A stretch of 64,000 nucleotides of DNA, from contig NZ_AUXS01000041.1 of assembly GCF_001625565.1 (NCBI RefSeq), positions 1-64,000 on the forward strand. The letters are read 5' to 3'. This DNA is from Pseudoalteromonas luteoviolacea NCIMB 1944 (GTDB taxonomy: Bacteria; Pseudomonadota; Gammaproteobacteria; Enterobacterales; Alteromonadaceae). How positions within the stretch are numbered: the first letter of the stretch is position 1; each line of letters opens with the position of its first letter. This document shows, piece by piece, positions 20,073 through 28,128 of the stretch. The position numbers and the translations under genes were made by a program. The notes below the pieces were generated by a model. It saw only the letters and a program-made list of their open reading frames with translations. It was not told where the DNA came from and made no database searches.

Positions 20073-20149
20073 TGGCGGAGTGGACGGGACTCGAACCCGC
20101 GACCCCCGGCGTGACAGGCCGGTATTCTAACCAACTGAACTACCACTCC
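20073..20149 (-). tRNA. tRNA-Asp (GTC), copy 2
   Basis: Identical 77-nt tRNA-Asp with encoded CCA. Flanked by AAGATATC (20062-20069) and its exact complement GATATCTT (20155-20162). Confidence 0.97.
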
Positions 20150-20173
20150 GCAGAGATATCTTTTTACGCTAAA

Positions 20174-20250
20174 TGGCGGAGTGGACGGGACTCGAACCCG
20201 CGACCCCCGGCGTGACAGGCCGGTATTCTAACCAACTGAACTACCACTCC
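20174..20250 (-). tRNA. tRNA-Asp (GTC), copy 3
   Basis: Identical 77-nt tRNA-Asp with encoded CCA. Flanked by TACGCT (20165-20170) and AGCGTA (20257-20262). Confidence 0.97.
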
Positions 20251-20299
20251 GCAGTAAGCGTATTGTCATATTTTTTTGCTAAAACACTATAAAGCCAAA

Positions 20300-20376
20300 T
20301 GGCGGAGTGGACGGGACTCGAACCCGCGACCCCCGGCGTGACAGGCCGGTATTCTAACCAACTGAACTACCACTCC
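20300..20376 (-). tRNA. tRNA-Asp (GTC), copy 4
   Basis: Identical 77-nt tRNA-Asp with encoded CCA. Flanked by GCTAAAACACT (20278-20288) and AGTGATTTAGC (20378-20388), complementary at 10 of 11 positions. Confidence 0.97.
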
Positions 20377-20405
20377 AAGTGATTTAGCTTGCTTCTTTAC
20401 TTAAA

Positions 20406-20482
20406 TGGCGGAGTGGACGGGACTCGAACCCGCGACCCCCGGCGTGACAGGCCGGTATTCTAACCAACTGAACTACCACTCC
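20406..20482 (-). tRNA. tRNA-Asp (GTC), copy 5
   Basis: Identical 77-nt tRNA-Asp with encoded CCA. Flanked by TTGCTTCTTT (20389-20398) and its exact complement AAAGAAGCAA (20483-20492). Confidence 0.97.
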
Positions 20483-20513
20483 AAAGAAGCAATGCACATA
20501 ATATGTAAGCGGT

Positions 20514-20590
20514 TGGCGGAGTGGACGGGACTCGAACCCGCGACCCCCGGCGTGACAGGCCGGTATTCTAACCAACTGAACTACCACTCC
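20514..20590 (-). tRNA. tRNA-Asp (GTC), copy 6
   Basis: Identical 77-nt tRNA-Asp with encoded CCA. Flanked by ATGTAAGC (20503-20510) and its exact complement GCTTACAT (20592-20599). Confidence 0.97.
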
Positions 20591-20616
20591 AGCTTACATC
20601 GCGATACAAAATTAAA

Positions 20617-20693
20617 TGGCGGAGTGGACGGGACTCGAACCCGCGACCCCCGGCGTGACAGGCCGGTATTCTAACCAACTGAACTACCACTCC
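20617..20693 (-). tRNA. tRNA-Asp (GTC), copy 7, promoter-proximal
   Basis: Identical 77-nt tRNA-Asp with encoded CCA, nearest the promoter. Flanked by GATACAAA (20603-20610) and its exact complement TTTGTATC (20702-20709). Confidence 0.97.
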
Positions 20694-20744
20694 GCGATAA
20701 CTTTGTATCTCACTGACAAGGTGTGCTCCCTGACAGCGGCGTGA

Positions 20745-20773
20745 ATAATACGAATGACCCCTTTCAGAGTCAA
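20745..20773 (-). promoter_or_regulatory. Promoter of the tRNA-Asp operon
   Basis: On the minus strand there is -35 TTGACT (20768-20773), a 17-bp spacer and -10 TATTAT (20745-20750). A GC-rich stretch (CACGCCGC) follows the -10 element, like the discriminators of stringently controlled stable-RNA promoters. It precedes copy 7 by about 50 bp. Confidence 0.85.
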
Positions 20774-20913
20774 CTATTTTTTTGAAAAAAACTGTATTTT
20801 TAACGAGAAATGCCGTTACTCGATGAAAATTACGTCACCTTGTATAGAACTCAATCAAAAAGTAACATCGCGATATGTACTCACATGACATTATCGCAAT
20901 ACATTGTATCTAT

Positions 20914-22281
20914 TTATCGTTTGTCTTCAGACATAGATAAATTTAAAACATCCCCAGAGTCAGAATCTTTATCCGCAGCCTTCTCCCCTTCTTCATCTAA
21001 CTCATCAATATCCATTTGCGGCTTCTTCTTTAAAAACGGAATTGAAGTAGGTAATGGAATCGAGAATTTGATCGGCTTCTTTTGTACCAATACACGAATT
21101 GCCAACCAGCCAAGCAATAACACCAACAAATTGCCAATCAACACAATTGTAACGATTAAGCCTGTATTAGCTTCTGGTTCTTTCGGTTCTGGTTCACCTA
21201 AGAGCTCAGCAGGTGAAATAGGCTTCGTCAGCTCAGGTACCTTTTCGATGGGACGCTCAATTTCAAAGTTATAATCAGGGATCGCCGCCATAAACTCACG
21301 ACCATTGATATTTTCCCCAAACGCAGACAGTTGAATGCTGTAACGACCCCAGTCATAGTTCTTTATTTGCAACTGTCGATAAAAACGCTCAGCTTCATTG
21401 AGGGTAAACAACTGCTCTTCCCCATTTGGGTATAAAATTTTCCCCTGCAAGATAACGGTTTCCGGCTTAACAATTTCCCGGTCTAATTTGATAAGTAGTT
21501 CATGTTCAAACTCTTCGTCATCGGCCAATTGCAGCTCAAAGCTAAATGGTGGCTCTGCAATGACAATTGGCTCCTTAACAACCCGCCTTTTTAAAATAGG
21601 GGTTTCAATAAAAAATTCGGGTTGCCACTCCCCTGCCGGAAAAACCAGCTTAAACTCGCCAGTAAACACGCCATCTAAAGGGCGTTCATCAAAATCACGA
21701 CCATCATCTTTAAATTCAGTGACGCTTTGGGTACCGGCTCCAAAATTAGCATACTGCTCGTTATTGGTGCTTACAAATTCGACATATAAAGTGACGACAT
21801 CGCGAAAATATCCGACATCAATTGGCTTGCCATCATTGGTTACCCGTCCATTCACTTTCAACATTTCACCGCGAAACAACATGGGTGGCAATGGATCTAC
21901 AGCCAGTTCAATCTCTCCAAGTACCATGATCCGGCTATCTTTTAGGATCTGCCCTAGTACCTGCCATGGGCCAGGCATAGGTTTATCTATAATAATAAGG
22001 TCATAGCTGATTTCGTCGTACCACTCCAATGCCTCATCCTTAACGGCGTGAATAGAGTAAATCTTGCTGCCATCAGGGCGAACTAATACAACGGCGGGCG
22101 CGCCGGGGGCGCGAAAGAAAAGTAATGTAATTTTGTCGACGTTATGGTCAATTCGAAATCGATTGTCTAGCAGTGGAATTTCATTTGATACACCATCGCG
22201 TTTGAGTACGGTAATATCTGGTGTTTCAGCGTAAGCTTGCCATCCTACAATTATTAACAACACTGCTAAGCAAATTCGCAT
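20914..22281 (-). CDS. TIGR03503-like periplasmic/membrane protein
   Basis: The 455-residue product has a signal peptide, several beta-sandwich-like segments (about 25-350) and a Pro/Glu-rich linker. One membrane helix follows near 375-397 (GLIVTIVLIGNLLVLLLGWLA), then a charged cytoplasmic tail. The layout and its place beside dnaQ resemble the conserved TIGR03503 family of Vibrio, Shewanella and Pseudoalteromonas; this is recall, not a search result. Function is unknown. It starts 13 bp after the dnaQ stop, so the two are probably cotranscribed. The tRNA-Asp promoter lies beyond its 3' end. Confidence 0.72.
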   Translation of the reverse strand: MRICLAVLLIIVGWQAYAETPDITVLKRDGVSNEIPLLDNRFRIDHNVDKITLLFFRAPGAPAVVLVRPDGSKIYSIHAVKDEALEWYDEISYDLIIIDKPMPGPWQVLGQILKDSRIMVLGEIELAVDPLPPMLFRGEMLKVNGRVTNDGKPIDVGYFRDVVTLYVEFVSTNNEQYANFGAGTQSVTEFKDDGRDFDERPLDGVFTGEFKLVFPAGEWQPEFFIETPILKRRVVKEPIVIAEPPFSFELQLADDEEFEHELLIKLDREIVKPETVILQGKILYPNGEEQLFTLNEAERFYRQLQIKNYDWGRYSIQLSAFGENINGREFMAAIPDYNFEIERPIEKVPELTKPISPAELLGEPEPKEPEANTGLIVTIVLIGNLLVLLLGWLAIRVLVQKKPIKFSIPLPTSIPFLKKKPQMDIDELDEEGEKAADKDSDSGDVLNLSMSEDKR

Positions 22282-22294
22282 TTATGTTACCTCG

Positions 22295-23005
22295 TTATTG
22301 TTGCCATAAGCTTTGTCCACATGCCTTGTTGACGATTTCCATCCTATCTTGATGTGCCAGCTCTTCATCCTCACTTGCATGGATCACGCGCAATTTAGGC
22401 CTATCCGCTGCTAATCGCCGGATCCCGCCTGAATTCTCTTGTTGCCCACCTTCAAGTTGCTGAGCCAGGTTGAGTTTTTTCTGCCCACCAGTCATTGCTA
22501 AATAAACATCTGATAAAATCTCAGAATCCAGCAATGCGCCGTGAAGAGTACGTTTTGAGTTATCTATATCATAGCGTCGACACAAGGCATCTAGACTGTT
22601 CTTTTGTCCTGGATGCAACTTACGCGCCATTACTAATGTATCAAGCACCTCACATACATCATTGGTGGTAGGAAACCCTTGATTCAACATTGCAAATTCG
22701 TGATCCATAAAACCGACGTCGAACGGAGCATTGTGAATGACTAACTCAGCCCCTTCAATATAGTCTAGAAACTCTTGAGCAATTTGGTGAAAGTATGGTT
22801 TGCCACGCAAAAATTCATTTGTAATACCGTGAACATCAATGGCTTCTTCTTCGATGTCTCTTTGCGGATTTATATAGACATGAAAGTTATTGCCCGTAAG
22901 ACGCCTGTTAACCAATTCAACACATCCAATTTCGATGATCCTATGTCCGGCCTTGGGATCGATGCCGGTGGTTTCTGTATCCAGAACAATCTGACGGTTT
23001 ACCAT
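22295..23005 (-). CDS. dnaQ: DNA polymerase III epsilon subunit (proofreading exonuclease)
   Basis: This 236-residue 3'-5' exonuclease of the DEDDh type removes misincorporated bases within the Pol III core. Exo I is LDTETTG (D9, E11), Exo II lies around HNAPFDVGFMDHEF, and Exo III is LHGALLDSEIL with the catalytic His and Asp. The C-terminal tail carries GGQKKLNL, the expected position of a beta-clamp binding motif, before the flexible segment that binds the alpha subunit. In E. coli dnaQ is divergent from rnhA and adjacent to a tRNA-Asp. Here the tRNA side is preserved but rnhA is 7.3 kb away (see findings). Confidence 0.95.
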   Translation of the reverse strand: MVNRQIVLDTETTGIDPKAGHRIIEIGCVELVNRRLTGNNFHVYINPQRDIEEEAIDVHGITNEFLRGKPYFHQIAQEFLDYIEGAELVIHNAPFDVGFMDHEFAMLNQGFPTTNDVCEVLDTLVMARKLHPGQKNSLDALCRRYDIDNSKRTLHGALLDSEILSDVYLAMTGGQKKLNLAQQLEGGQQENSGGIRRLAADRPKLRVIHASEDEELAHQDRMEIVNKACGQSLWQQ

Positions 23006-23104
23006 GGTTTATGATCTCTGTAATTCATTTCTCAGTTCAAGTGCCCATATTAACCCACTTTTAGGATTATTACCTAGCCCTCAAGGTATAACTATATACA
23101 GAGA

Positions 23105-23124
23105 AAACCTAGCAAGTTAGGTTT
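23105..23124 (-). terminator. Possible terminator between the beta-sandwich gene and dnaQ
   Basis: AAACCTA (23105-23111) and TAGGTTT (23118-23124) form a 7-bp stem, followed on the minus strand by TTTTCTC. Weakly GC-rich, so only a tentative terminator for the leftward gene ending at 23284. Confidence 0.4.
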
Positions 23125-23283
23125 AAAAACATTTGGCCGAATAATCTCAAACGATAAGTAACAGCCACTTTTTCTCACCGTTTGCCCAAAGAACATTCCC
23201 TTACATTTCTCTGCATCCCCAATAATTTTCTATCTATTGATGTATCGCATCAAAATGAGCCCGTCCACAAGCCGCCCTCAATT

Positions 23284-23853
23284 CTATTCAATGAGTAACT
23301 CTAAATTGAAGCTCAAATCGCTGCTGGTGGTCGATATTTGCCGTACTTCCACGGCTAAAATATTTTCTCGTTTCAACTCAAATTGGCCGTTGAGTACCAC
23401 TTCATACCAACTATGCTCAATAAGCGAACCGGATGCGAGCTGAGTTTCTGTATGGGACGCTTTTGGCAAAAACTGCCGATGTACTTCTTGGTTGTTAAGA
23501 TATACGCGTGCGCCATCATCCACTAACAAGCGTAATATGATGCTATTTAAAGCTAGCTTGGTATCCCAGCGAAATTTATGTCGAAAGTAGTGCACAAGAA
23601 TAGGCTGACCACTGCGCTCTTTGGCAATAAGCGTGTGCTCATCCCCTTCACCAAAACCCATTTGCGTTTTTCCTAACGCCCAACTCGAATCGTCAAATTC
23701 AATGCTTGCCCAGTTACCGGTAAGAGTTTGGGAACGATCGTAATATTTCCATTCTGAATTGACCGGTATAACAATACTTTGAGCATTGGCAGCCGAAATA
23801 AACAAGCCAAGCCAGCACAACACGAGGAAATTAAAAAGATTTTTCATACGCAT
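23284..23853 (-). CDS. Secreted beta-sandwich protein, unknown
   Basis: The 189-residue product has a signal peptide (to about ANA-QS). It then has a single galactose-binding-like beta-sandwich with the pattern ASIEFDDSSWALGKTQMGFGEG and VDDGARVYLNNQEV. In marine bacteria this domain often occurs at the N-terminus of secreted phosphoesterases or beside lamin-tail domains. No catalytic residues are evident. It is divergent from the purple-acid-phosphatase-like gene, and I infer the two may work together. Start is ATG at 23853 or two codons later; neither has a good ribosome site. Confidence 0.7.
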   Translation of the reverse strand: MRMKNLFNFLVLCWLGLFISAANAQSIVIPVNSEWKYYDRSQTLTGNWASIEFDDSSWALGKTQMGFGEGDEHTLIAKERSGQPILVHYFRHKFRWDTKLALNSIILRLLVDDGARVYLNNQEVHRQFLPKASHTETQLASGSLIEHSWYEVVLNGQFELKRENILAVEVRQISTTSSDLSFNLELLIE

Positions 23854-24035
23854 ATTACTTTGCAGTTCGGTGCCTACACCCTACCCGATTGATATTAATA
23901 AATAAAAAAACTCATTAGTTTATATCATGTTATATCTACCTTTATCACCAGCAATGTTTCAACTTTTCGAACAAAGTAGTGGTGGGCTCGTTATTCGCCC
24001 ATGACATAACAAACAACATTACAGGTTCAATTAAG

Positions 24036-26588
24036 ATGAAAACAACATTGAAGAGTATCATTTTTACGGCAAGTTTATTGTGTATACCAATAGCTGCTGT
24101 CGCGAAAAATTTAACCCGAGGGCCATATTTGCAAATGACAGGGGAGGACCACGTCACCATTCGCTGGAACACCCTTCAAAATACATCAACAACACTTCGC
24201 TACGGCAAATCGTTGGATAAACTAAATGTCGTCACCAGTGAAAACCAAACGACCAAAAATCATGAAATTACACTGCAAGATTTAGAGTCTGGGCAAAAGT
24301 ACTTCTATGCTATTTATGATGGCGACAAACTATTGAGTGGCGCAGATGAGCACACCTATTTTCATACAGCTCCGGTAAAAAATACTAAAAAGAAAACCCG
24401 AATATGGGTGCTAGGCGATCCTGGTCGCGCAGGAACTGATCCCAACACCAATGCCCAGAAAATTGTTCGAGATGGCTTTTTAACATTCTCTGCTAATCAA
24501 GCGCCAGACTTTTGGTTGATGCTCGGTGATAACGCATACAATGACGGCACCATTGTCGAATATGACCACGCTGTATTTGCTCAATACCCTACCCTATTAA
24601 AACAATCGCCTTTGTGGCCAATTATGGGAAACCATGACAACCGCTCTGCCGACGTTGACACCCAAAATGGTGGGTTTTACGACTTATTTACGCTGCCAAC
24701 ACAAGGGCAATCTGGCGGTGTTGCATCTTCACATGAAGCGTATTACTCATTTGACTATGGCAATATTCACGTCGTTGTTTTGAACTCATCGGATCGAGAG
24801 CACTACAAAGAATCCGACACCATGCTGGAGTGGTTAAAACGGGACTTAGCAGCCAACAACAGTGAGTGGCTGATCGCCACTTTTCACCACCCAGTCTATG
24901 GAAAAAGCGGCCATGACTCCGATAAAGCAGAAAATATGATATACATGCGAGAACGATTTTTACCGGTACTTGAAGAGTATGGTGTTGACCTAATCATGGC
25001 TGGCCACAATCACTTTTACACGCGCTCAGTACTGATGGCCGATCACTATGGCATGTCAAACAGCTACGACCCATCAAAACACGTCATTCAAGGTGGTAGC
25101 GGCCAACTAGATAAAGAAGGTGCCTATACCAAAAAACGAGGCCAAAAAGGGGCGATATTTATCACCCATGGGGCGGGCGCAGGAAGTGGCCGAGGATATG
25201 CAAGATTAGTTCGAACTGATGAAATTACTGAAGAGAAACGCCATCCTACTGATTATATCTATGGTGGTCGAGGCTCTATTGTATTAGATGTTGAAGACTC
25301 AGTGCTCACCGCAAACGTGATCGGGCCACAAGGTGATGTTGTCGATTATTTCACATTAAAGCATAACAATGGTGATGACCCTATCAATACTCCTCCACAA
25401 GTAAAGATGCAAATACCTACCCAACTAGCTATTTTTGAGTCTGGTCTTTTCTCCAGTGAAGGTTCTTTCGATAGTGATGGCAGAATTGCCGAGTACCTGT
25501 GGCAGTTTGGAGATGGTAATAGCAGTTCTTTGGCCAATACTAGTCATCAATATAGTCGCGCTGGAAATTATGCTGTCAGCCTGACAGTCACTGATAACCA
25601 AGGCATAAGCTCAAGCACAAACAGTCGAATTTCTGTGCTTGCATCGTCGGACACTGAACTTAAACCTAACCAGCCAATAAAAGTTTCTGGTGACACAAAA
25701 GAAGCCATACACTTTTTCTATGAGGTTGAAAATACTGAAAAGTCACTGACAATATCAATTTCTGGCGGACAAGGTGATGCCGATCTTTTTGTCAGAAGAG
25801 CTATGCGCCCTACCAACACTGAATTTGACTGTCGTCCCTACAAAAACGGCAACTCCGAGTCTTGTGAAATCACAGACGTCCGCACTGGGCTCTATTATGT
25901 CATGATCTACGGCCACAAATCATTCACAGATGTAGTCCTAACGGCAACTCAAGATCAAATAGTGGCTCCTGCCCCCAGTGCGGATGCCAACGGACCTTAC
26001 CAGGCGACACTTGGCACGCCAATCCACTTTAGCAGTGCCGGCAGCACAGATCCCAATCAAAGTGAATTGACTTACCACTGGGATTTTGGAGATGGAAAGA
26101 GCAGCACACTGGCGTCACCAACCCACACTTATGAACAAATTGGCGAGTACGCAGTGTCACTTACCGTGTCGAACACTCAGGGGATCAGCAACTCAGATAC
26201 CACATCAGCACATATTTTAGCCCACAATGACCTAGTTGATAGTTGTGCACAAGGTACGGCTCCCAAAGCCGAAGGCAGACTTTTGCTCAATCAAACTTAC
26301 TGTTTAGAAGAGCAAAGCCGTGCAGGACAATTGCAATATCAATTCTATGCCAATGACCAAGATGTAGGTAAAGAGCTACTTATTAAAATGGGGCATGGTA
26401 GTGGCAATGCAGATCCACTCTACAGATATGCAAAGCGCCCTGATCAACAACAGTGGGATGCTCGTGACACCAGTCCCGGCAATGCTGCTGAATTGAAAGT
26501 TAAAGCAATTCAAAAAGGCTGGCACTACATTCACATCACCACAGAGGAAAGTTTCCAAGATGTGTCATTGCAGCTGTCTATACACTAA
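24036..26588 (+). CDS. Secreted purple-acid-phosphatase-like metallophosphoesterase with PKD and PPC domains
   Basis: The 850-residue product (ATG at 24036; an upstream GTG-type start would put the signal peptide in the middle) has a signal peptide ending near AVA-KN. A fibronectin-like purple acid phosphatase N-domain follows (LTRGPYLQMTGEDHVTIRWNT). The metallophosphoesterase domain carries GDPGRAG, LGDNAYNDG, GNHDN, FHHPVYG and GHNHFYTR, the complete two-metal set. Behind it are a PKD domain, a PPC-like domain (GDADLFVRRA), a second PKD (WDFGDGKSSTLASPTHTY) and a second PPC-like end. It probably releases phosphate from organic phosphate esters outside the cytoplasm. The PKD/PPC tails are typical of secreted marine hydrolases. 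Confidence 0.9.
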   Translation: MKTTLKSIIFTASLLCIPIAAVAKNLTRGPYLQMTGEDHVTIRWNTLQNTSTTLRYGKSLDKLNVVTSENQTTKNHEITLQDLESGQKYFYAIYDGDKLLSGADEHTYFHTAPVKNTKKKTRIWVLGDPGRAGTDPNTNAQKIVRDGFLTFSANQAPDFWLMLGDNAYNDGTIVEYDHAVFAQYPTLLKQSPLWPIMGNHDNRSADVDTQNGGFYDLFTLPTQGQSGGVASSHEAYYSFDYGNIHVVVLNSSDREHYKESDTMLEWLKRDLAANNSEWLIATFHHPVYGKSGHDSDKAENMIYMRERFLPVLEEYGVDLIMAGHNHFYTRSVLMADHYGMSNSYDPSKHVIQGGSGQLDKEGAYTKKRGQKGAIFITHGAGAGSGRGYARLVRTDEITEEKRHPTDYIYGGRGSIVLDVEDSVLTANVIGPQGDVVDYFTLKHNNGDDPINTPPQVKMQIPTQLAIFESGLFSSEGSFDSDGRIAEYLWQFGDGNSSSLANTSHQYSRAGNYAVSLTVTDNQGISSSTNSRISVLASSDTELKPNQPIKVSGDTKEAIHFFYEVENTEKSLTISISGGQGDADLFVRRAMRPTNTEFDCRPYKNGNSESCEITDVRTGLYYVMIYGHKSFTDVVLTATQDQIVAPAPSADANGPYQATLGTPIHFSSAGSTDPNQSELTYHWDFGDGKSSTLASPTHTYEQIGEYAVSLTVSNTQGISNSDTTSAHILAHNDLVDSCAQGTAPKAEGRLLLNQTYCLEEQSRAGQLQYQFYANDQDVGKELLIKMGHGSGNADPLYRYAKRPDQQQWDARDTSPGNAAELKVKAIQKGWHYIHITTEESFQDVSLQLSIH

Positions 26589-26602
26589 ATGAAGTAAACT
26601 GC

Positions 26603-26626
26603 GAGTCTAGTGAGCACACTAGACTC
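26603..26626. terminator. Hairpin between convergent phosphatase genes
   Basis: GAGTCTAGTG (26603-26612), loop AGCA, CACTAGACTC (26617-26626): perfect 10-bp stem in the 106-bp gap between convergent genes. No T-run on either side, so terminator function is tentative. Confidence 0.5.
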
Positions 26627-26694
26627 ATCCCATTTAGGCTTGTCAAACAAGTGCTGCGCGCAACTGCCATGACAACTTAGGAGGCTTTGGTTTG

Positions 26695-27747
26695 TTAATT
26701 AGCAAACAATGGCGTTCGCTTTCCCTGCATATCTGCACGCCAGTACCCATCTTTTTCAATAAAAAGTAATTCACCTTTTTGACCTAGTTTGATACTGCTA
26801 TCTACGCCAATTACTTTACCATTGTGGCGACTAATCACCGCTTTGTGAGAGGTATGTCCTACAATAAAACGGTTGGCAGAAAATCGCGCCAACAACGGTG
26901 CCAATTGCACTTTGTGTTCTTCTGAGAAAAAACCTCGGTGCCAGATCGGACCTTTTCTGCCATGTAAAAACGCCCCTAATTGTGAACGCTTTTTCGAGCG
27001 AAGTTCTTGCTCCACCAGCTCTTCTCTAAAAACTTTATTGATGCCTTCCAGCCCGATATCATATTTTAGAGTCTCGTGATGAAAGCCACCGTGTAAATAT
27101 ACATTGTTATTAATTTTAATCACCACGTTTTTGGAGCGTAACCACAGCCCCAATACACTATCCTTAGAGAATAGTTGATCAAATGGCTTATTCATTAACG
27201 ACGCTGTCTGTTCATATTTTTTATGTAAATACCTCAAATCGCCATTGAGCACCATAACTTCATGGTTACCAAGCAAAAAGTGGACTGCCCCACCGGACTT
27301 TGCCGCTTCGCTTTCTAGCCATTTGATATACCATAAAGACTCTGTTACTTGACTGCCTCGATCAAAAATATCACCGGTAATTACCAAGTGACCCTTGCCA
27401 AATATCCAGTTGCCATGCTGATCAATCACTTTATTTGCTTTTAAGAGTTGCATCATCAGCGCATGCTGACCATGAATATCGCTCAGCGCAACGACAGGAA
27501 ATGTGCCTGAATATACAGTCTCTGTTGGCGCGTTAGGCACTAGGCTCAATTTCATACTTCGACCACAAAAGTCGATTGTTTTGTCTTCTTTTATAAGAAA
27601 CGATTGTTTTTTTCCTTGGCAAACTAAATCCGCCCGATAACCGTTTTTATCAGGATAAATATACGGACCATCATTAAATTTAGCCACAGCCATAAAAGAC
27701 ACTAACACACTTAAAATGGCCAAAAATAGATTGCTTTTGTGACACAT
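26695..27747 (-). CDS. Exported PPP-family (Shewanella-like) protein phosphatase
   Basis: The 350-residue product has a signal peptide (about 1-22) and all PPP metallophosphatase motifs: SDIHGQ (GDxHG position), GDIFDRG, GNHEVMVLNGDLRY, and two later metal-binding His regions (LHGGFHHE, VGHTSHKAV). GDIFDRG instead of GDYVDRG and the long segment after GNHE are features of Shewanella-like phosphatases (Shelphs), some of which act on phosphotyrosine. It therefore probably dephosphorylates a periplasmic or surface protein or ester. It converges with the purple-acid-phosphatase-like gene and is divergent from a membrane-bound regulator. Confidence 0.85.
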   Translation of the reverse strand: MCHKSNLFLAILSVLVSFMAVAKFNDGPYIYPDKNGYRADLVCQGKKQSFLIKEDKTIDFCGRSMKLSLVPNAPTETVYSGTFPVVALSDIHGQHALMMQLLKANKVIDQHGNWIFGKGHLVITGDIFDRGSQVTESLWYIKWLESEAAKSGGAVHFLLGNHEVMVLNGDLRYLHKKYEQTASLMNKPFDQLFSKDSVLGLWLRSKNVVIKINNNVYLHGGFHHETLKYDIGLEGINKVFREELVEQELRSKKRSQLGAFLHGRKGPIWHRGFFSEEHKVQLAPLLARFSANRFIVGHTSHKAVISRHNGKVIGVDSSIKLGQKGELLFIEKDGYWRADMQGKRTPLFAN

Positions 27748-28128
27748 ATTTCTCTCATCATTGATTTGGATATTGAACTTGCTGAGCCATTCGCTCTTTT
27801 AAACTCATACAAAAGGCACACTTAAAGTACCAGCTAACGAATTGAATCTCTAGAACCGCAGTTCCTCGAACGAAAAAATAAAACCATAAAAATCATAGTG
27901 TTGAATATTTATTAGGTTCTATCATGTAATATCATGGAGTAATTCACAGCATAGGAAGGCAAATTAGTTGAAAAACAACTGTCTATAAAAACTTATACAT
28001 TGCATAAACACCATGAAGAAATTAGCCAAGACCAATCTCGACTACCAAAGCGCATACTCAACGGCAGCCAATTATTGCCTAATTATGATAAGCTCAATAT
28101 TCGATTAAAATAATTATTTCAGCTGGTT
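27748..28128. other. Intergenic region between phosphatase and second winged-helix regulator
   Basis: The 381 bp separate two divergent genes. No ORF of credible composition, no strong terminator and no clear sigma-70 promoter were found. It is AT-rich near 27880-27930 and just before 28129. It presumably carries both promoters and any binding sites of the divergent regulator. Confidence 0.5.

Noticed and set aside
19961-20693. Short ORFs encoding WTGLEPATPGVTGRYSNQ or VVQLVRIPACHAGGRGFESRP
   Set aside because: These are translations of tRNA-Asp genes, a known annotation artefact.
19962-20693. Integrative element anchored at the tRNA-Asp cluster
   Set aside because: No integrase, no partial tRNA copy and no direct repeats at either side of the cluster.
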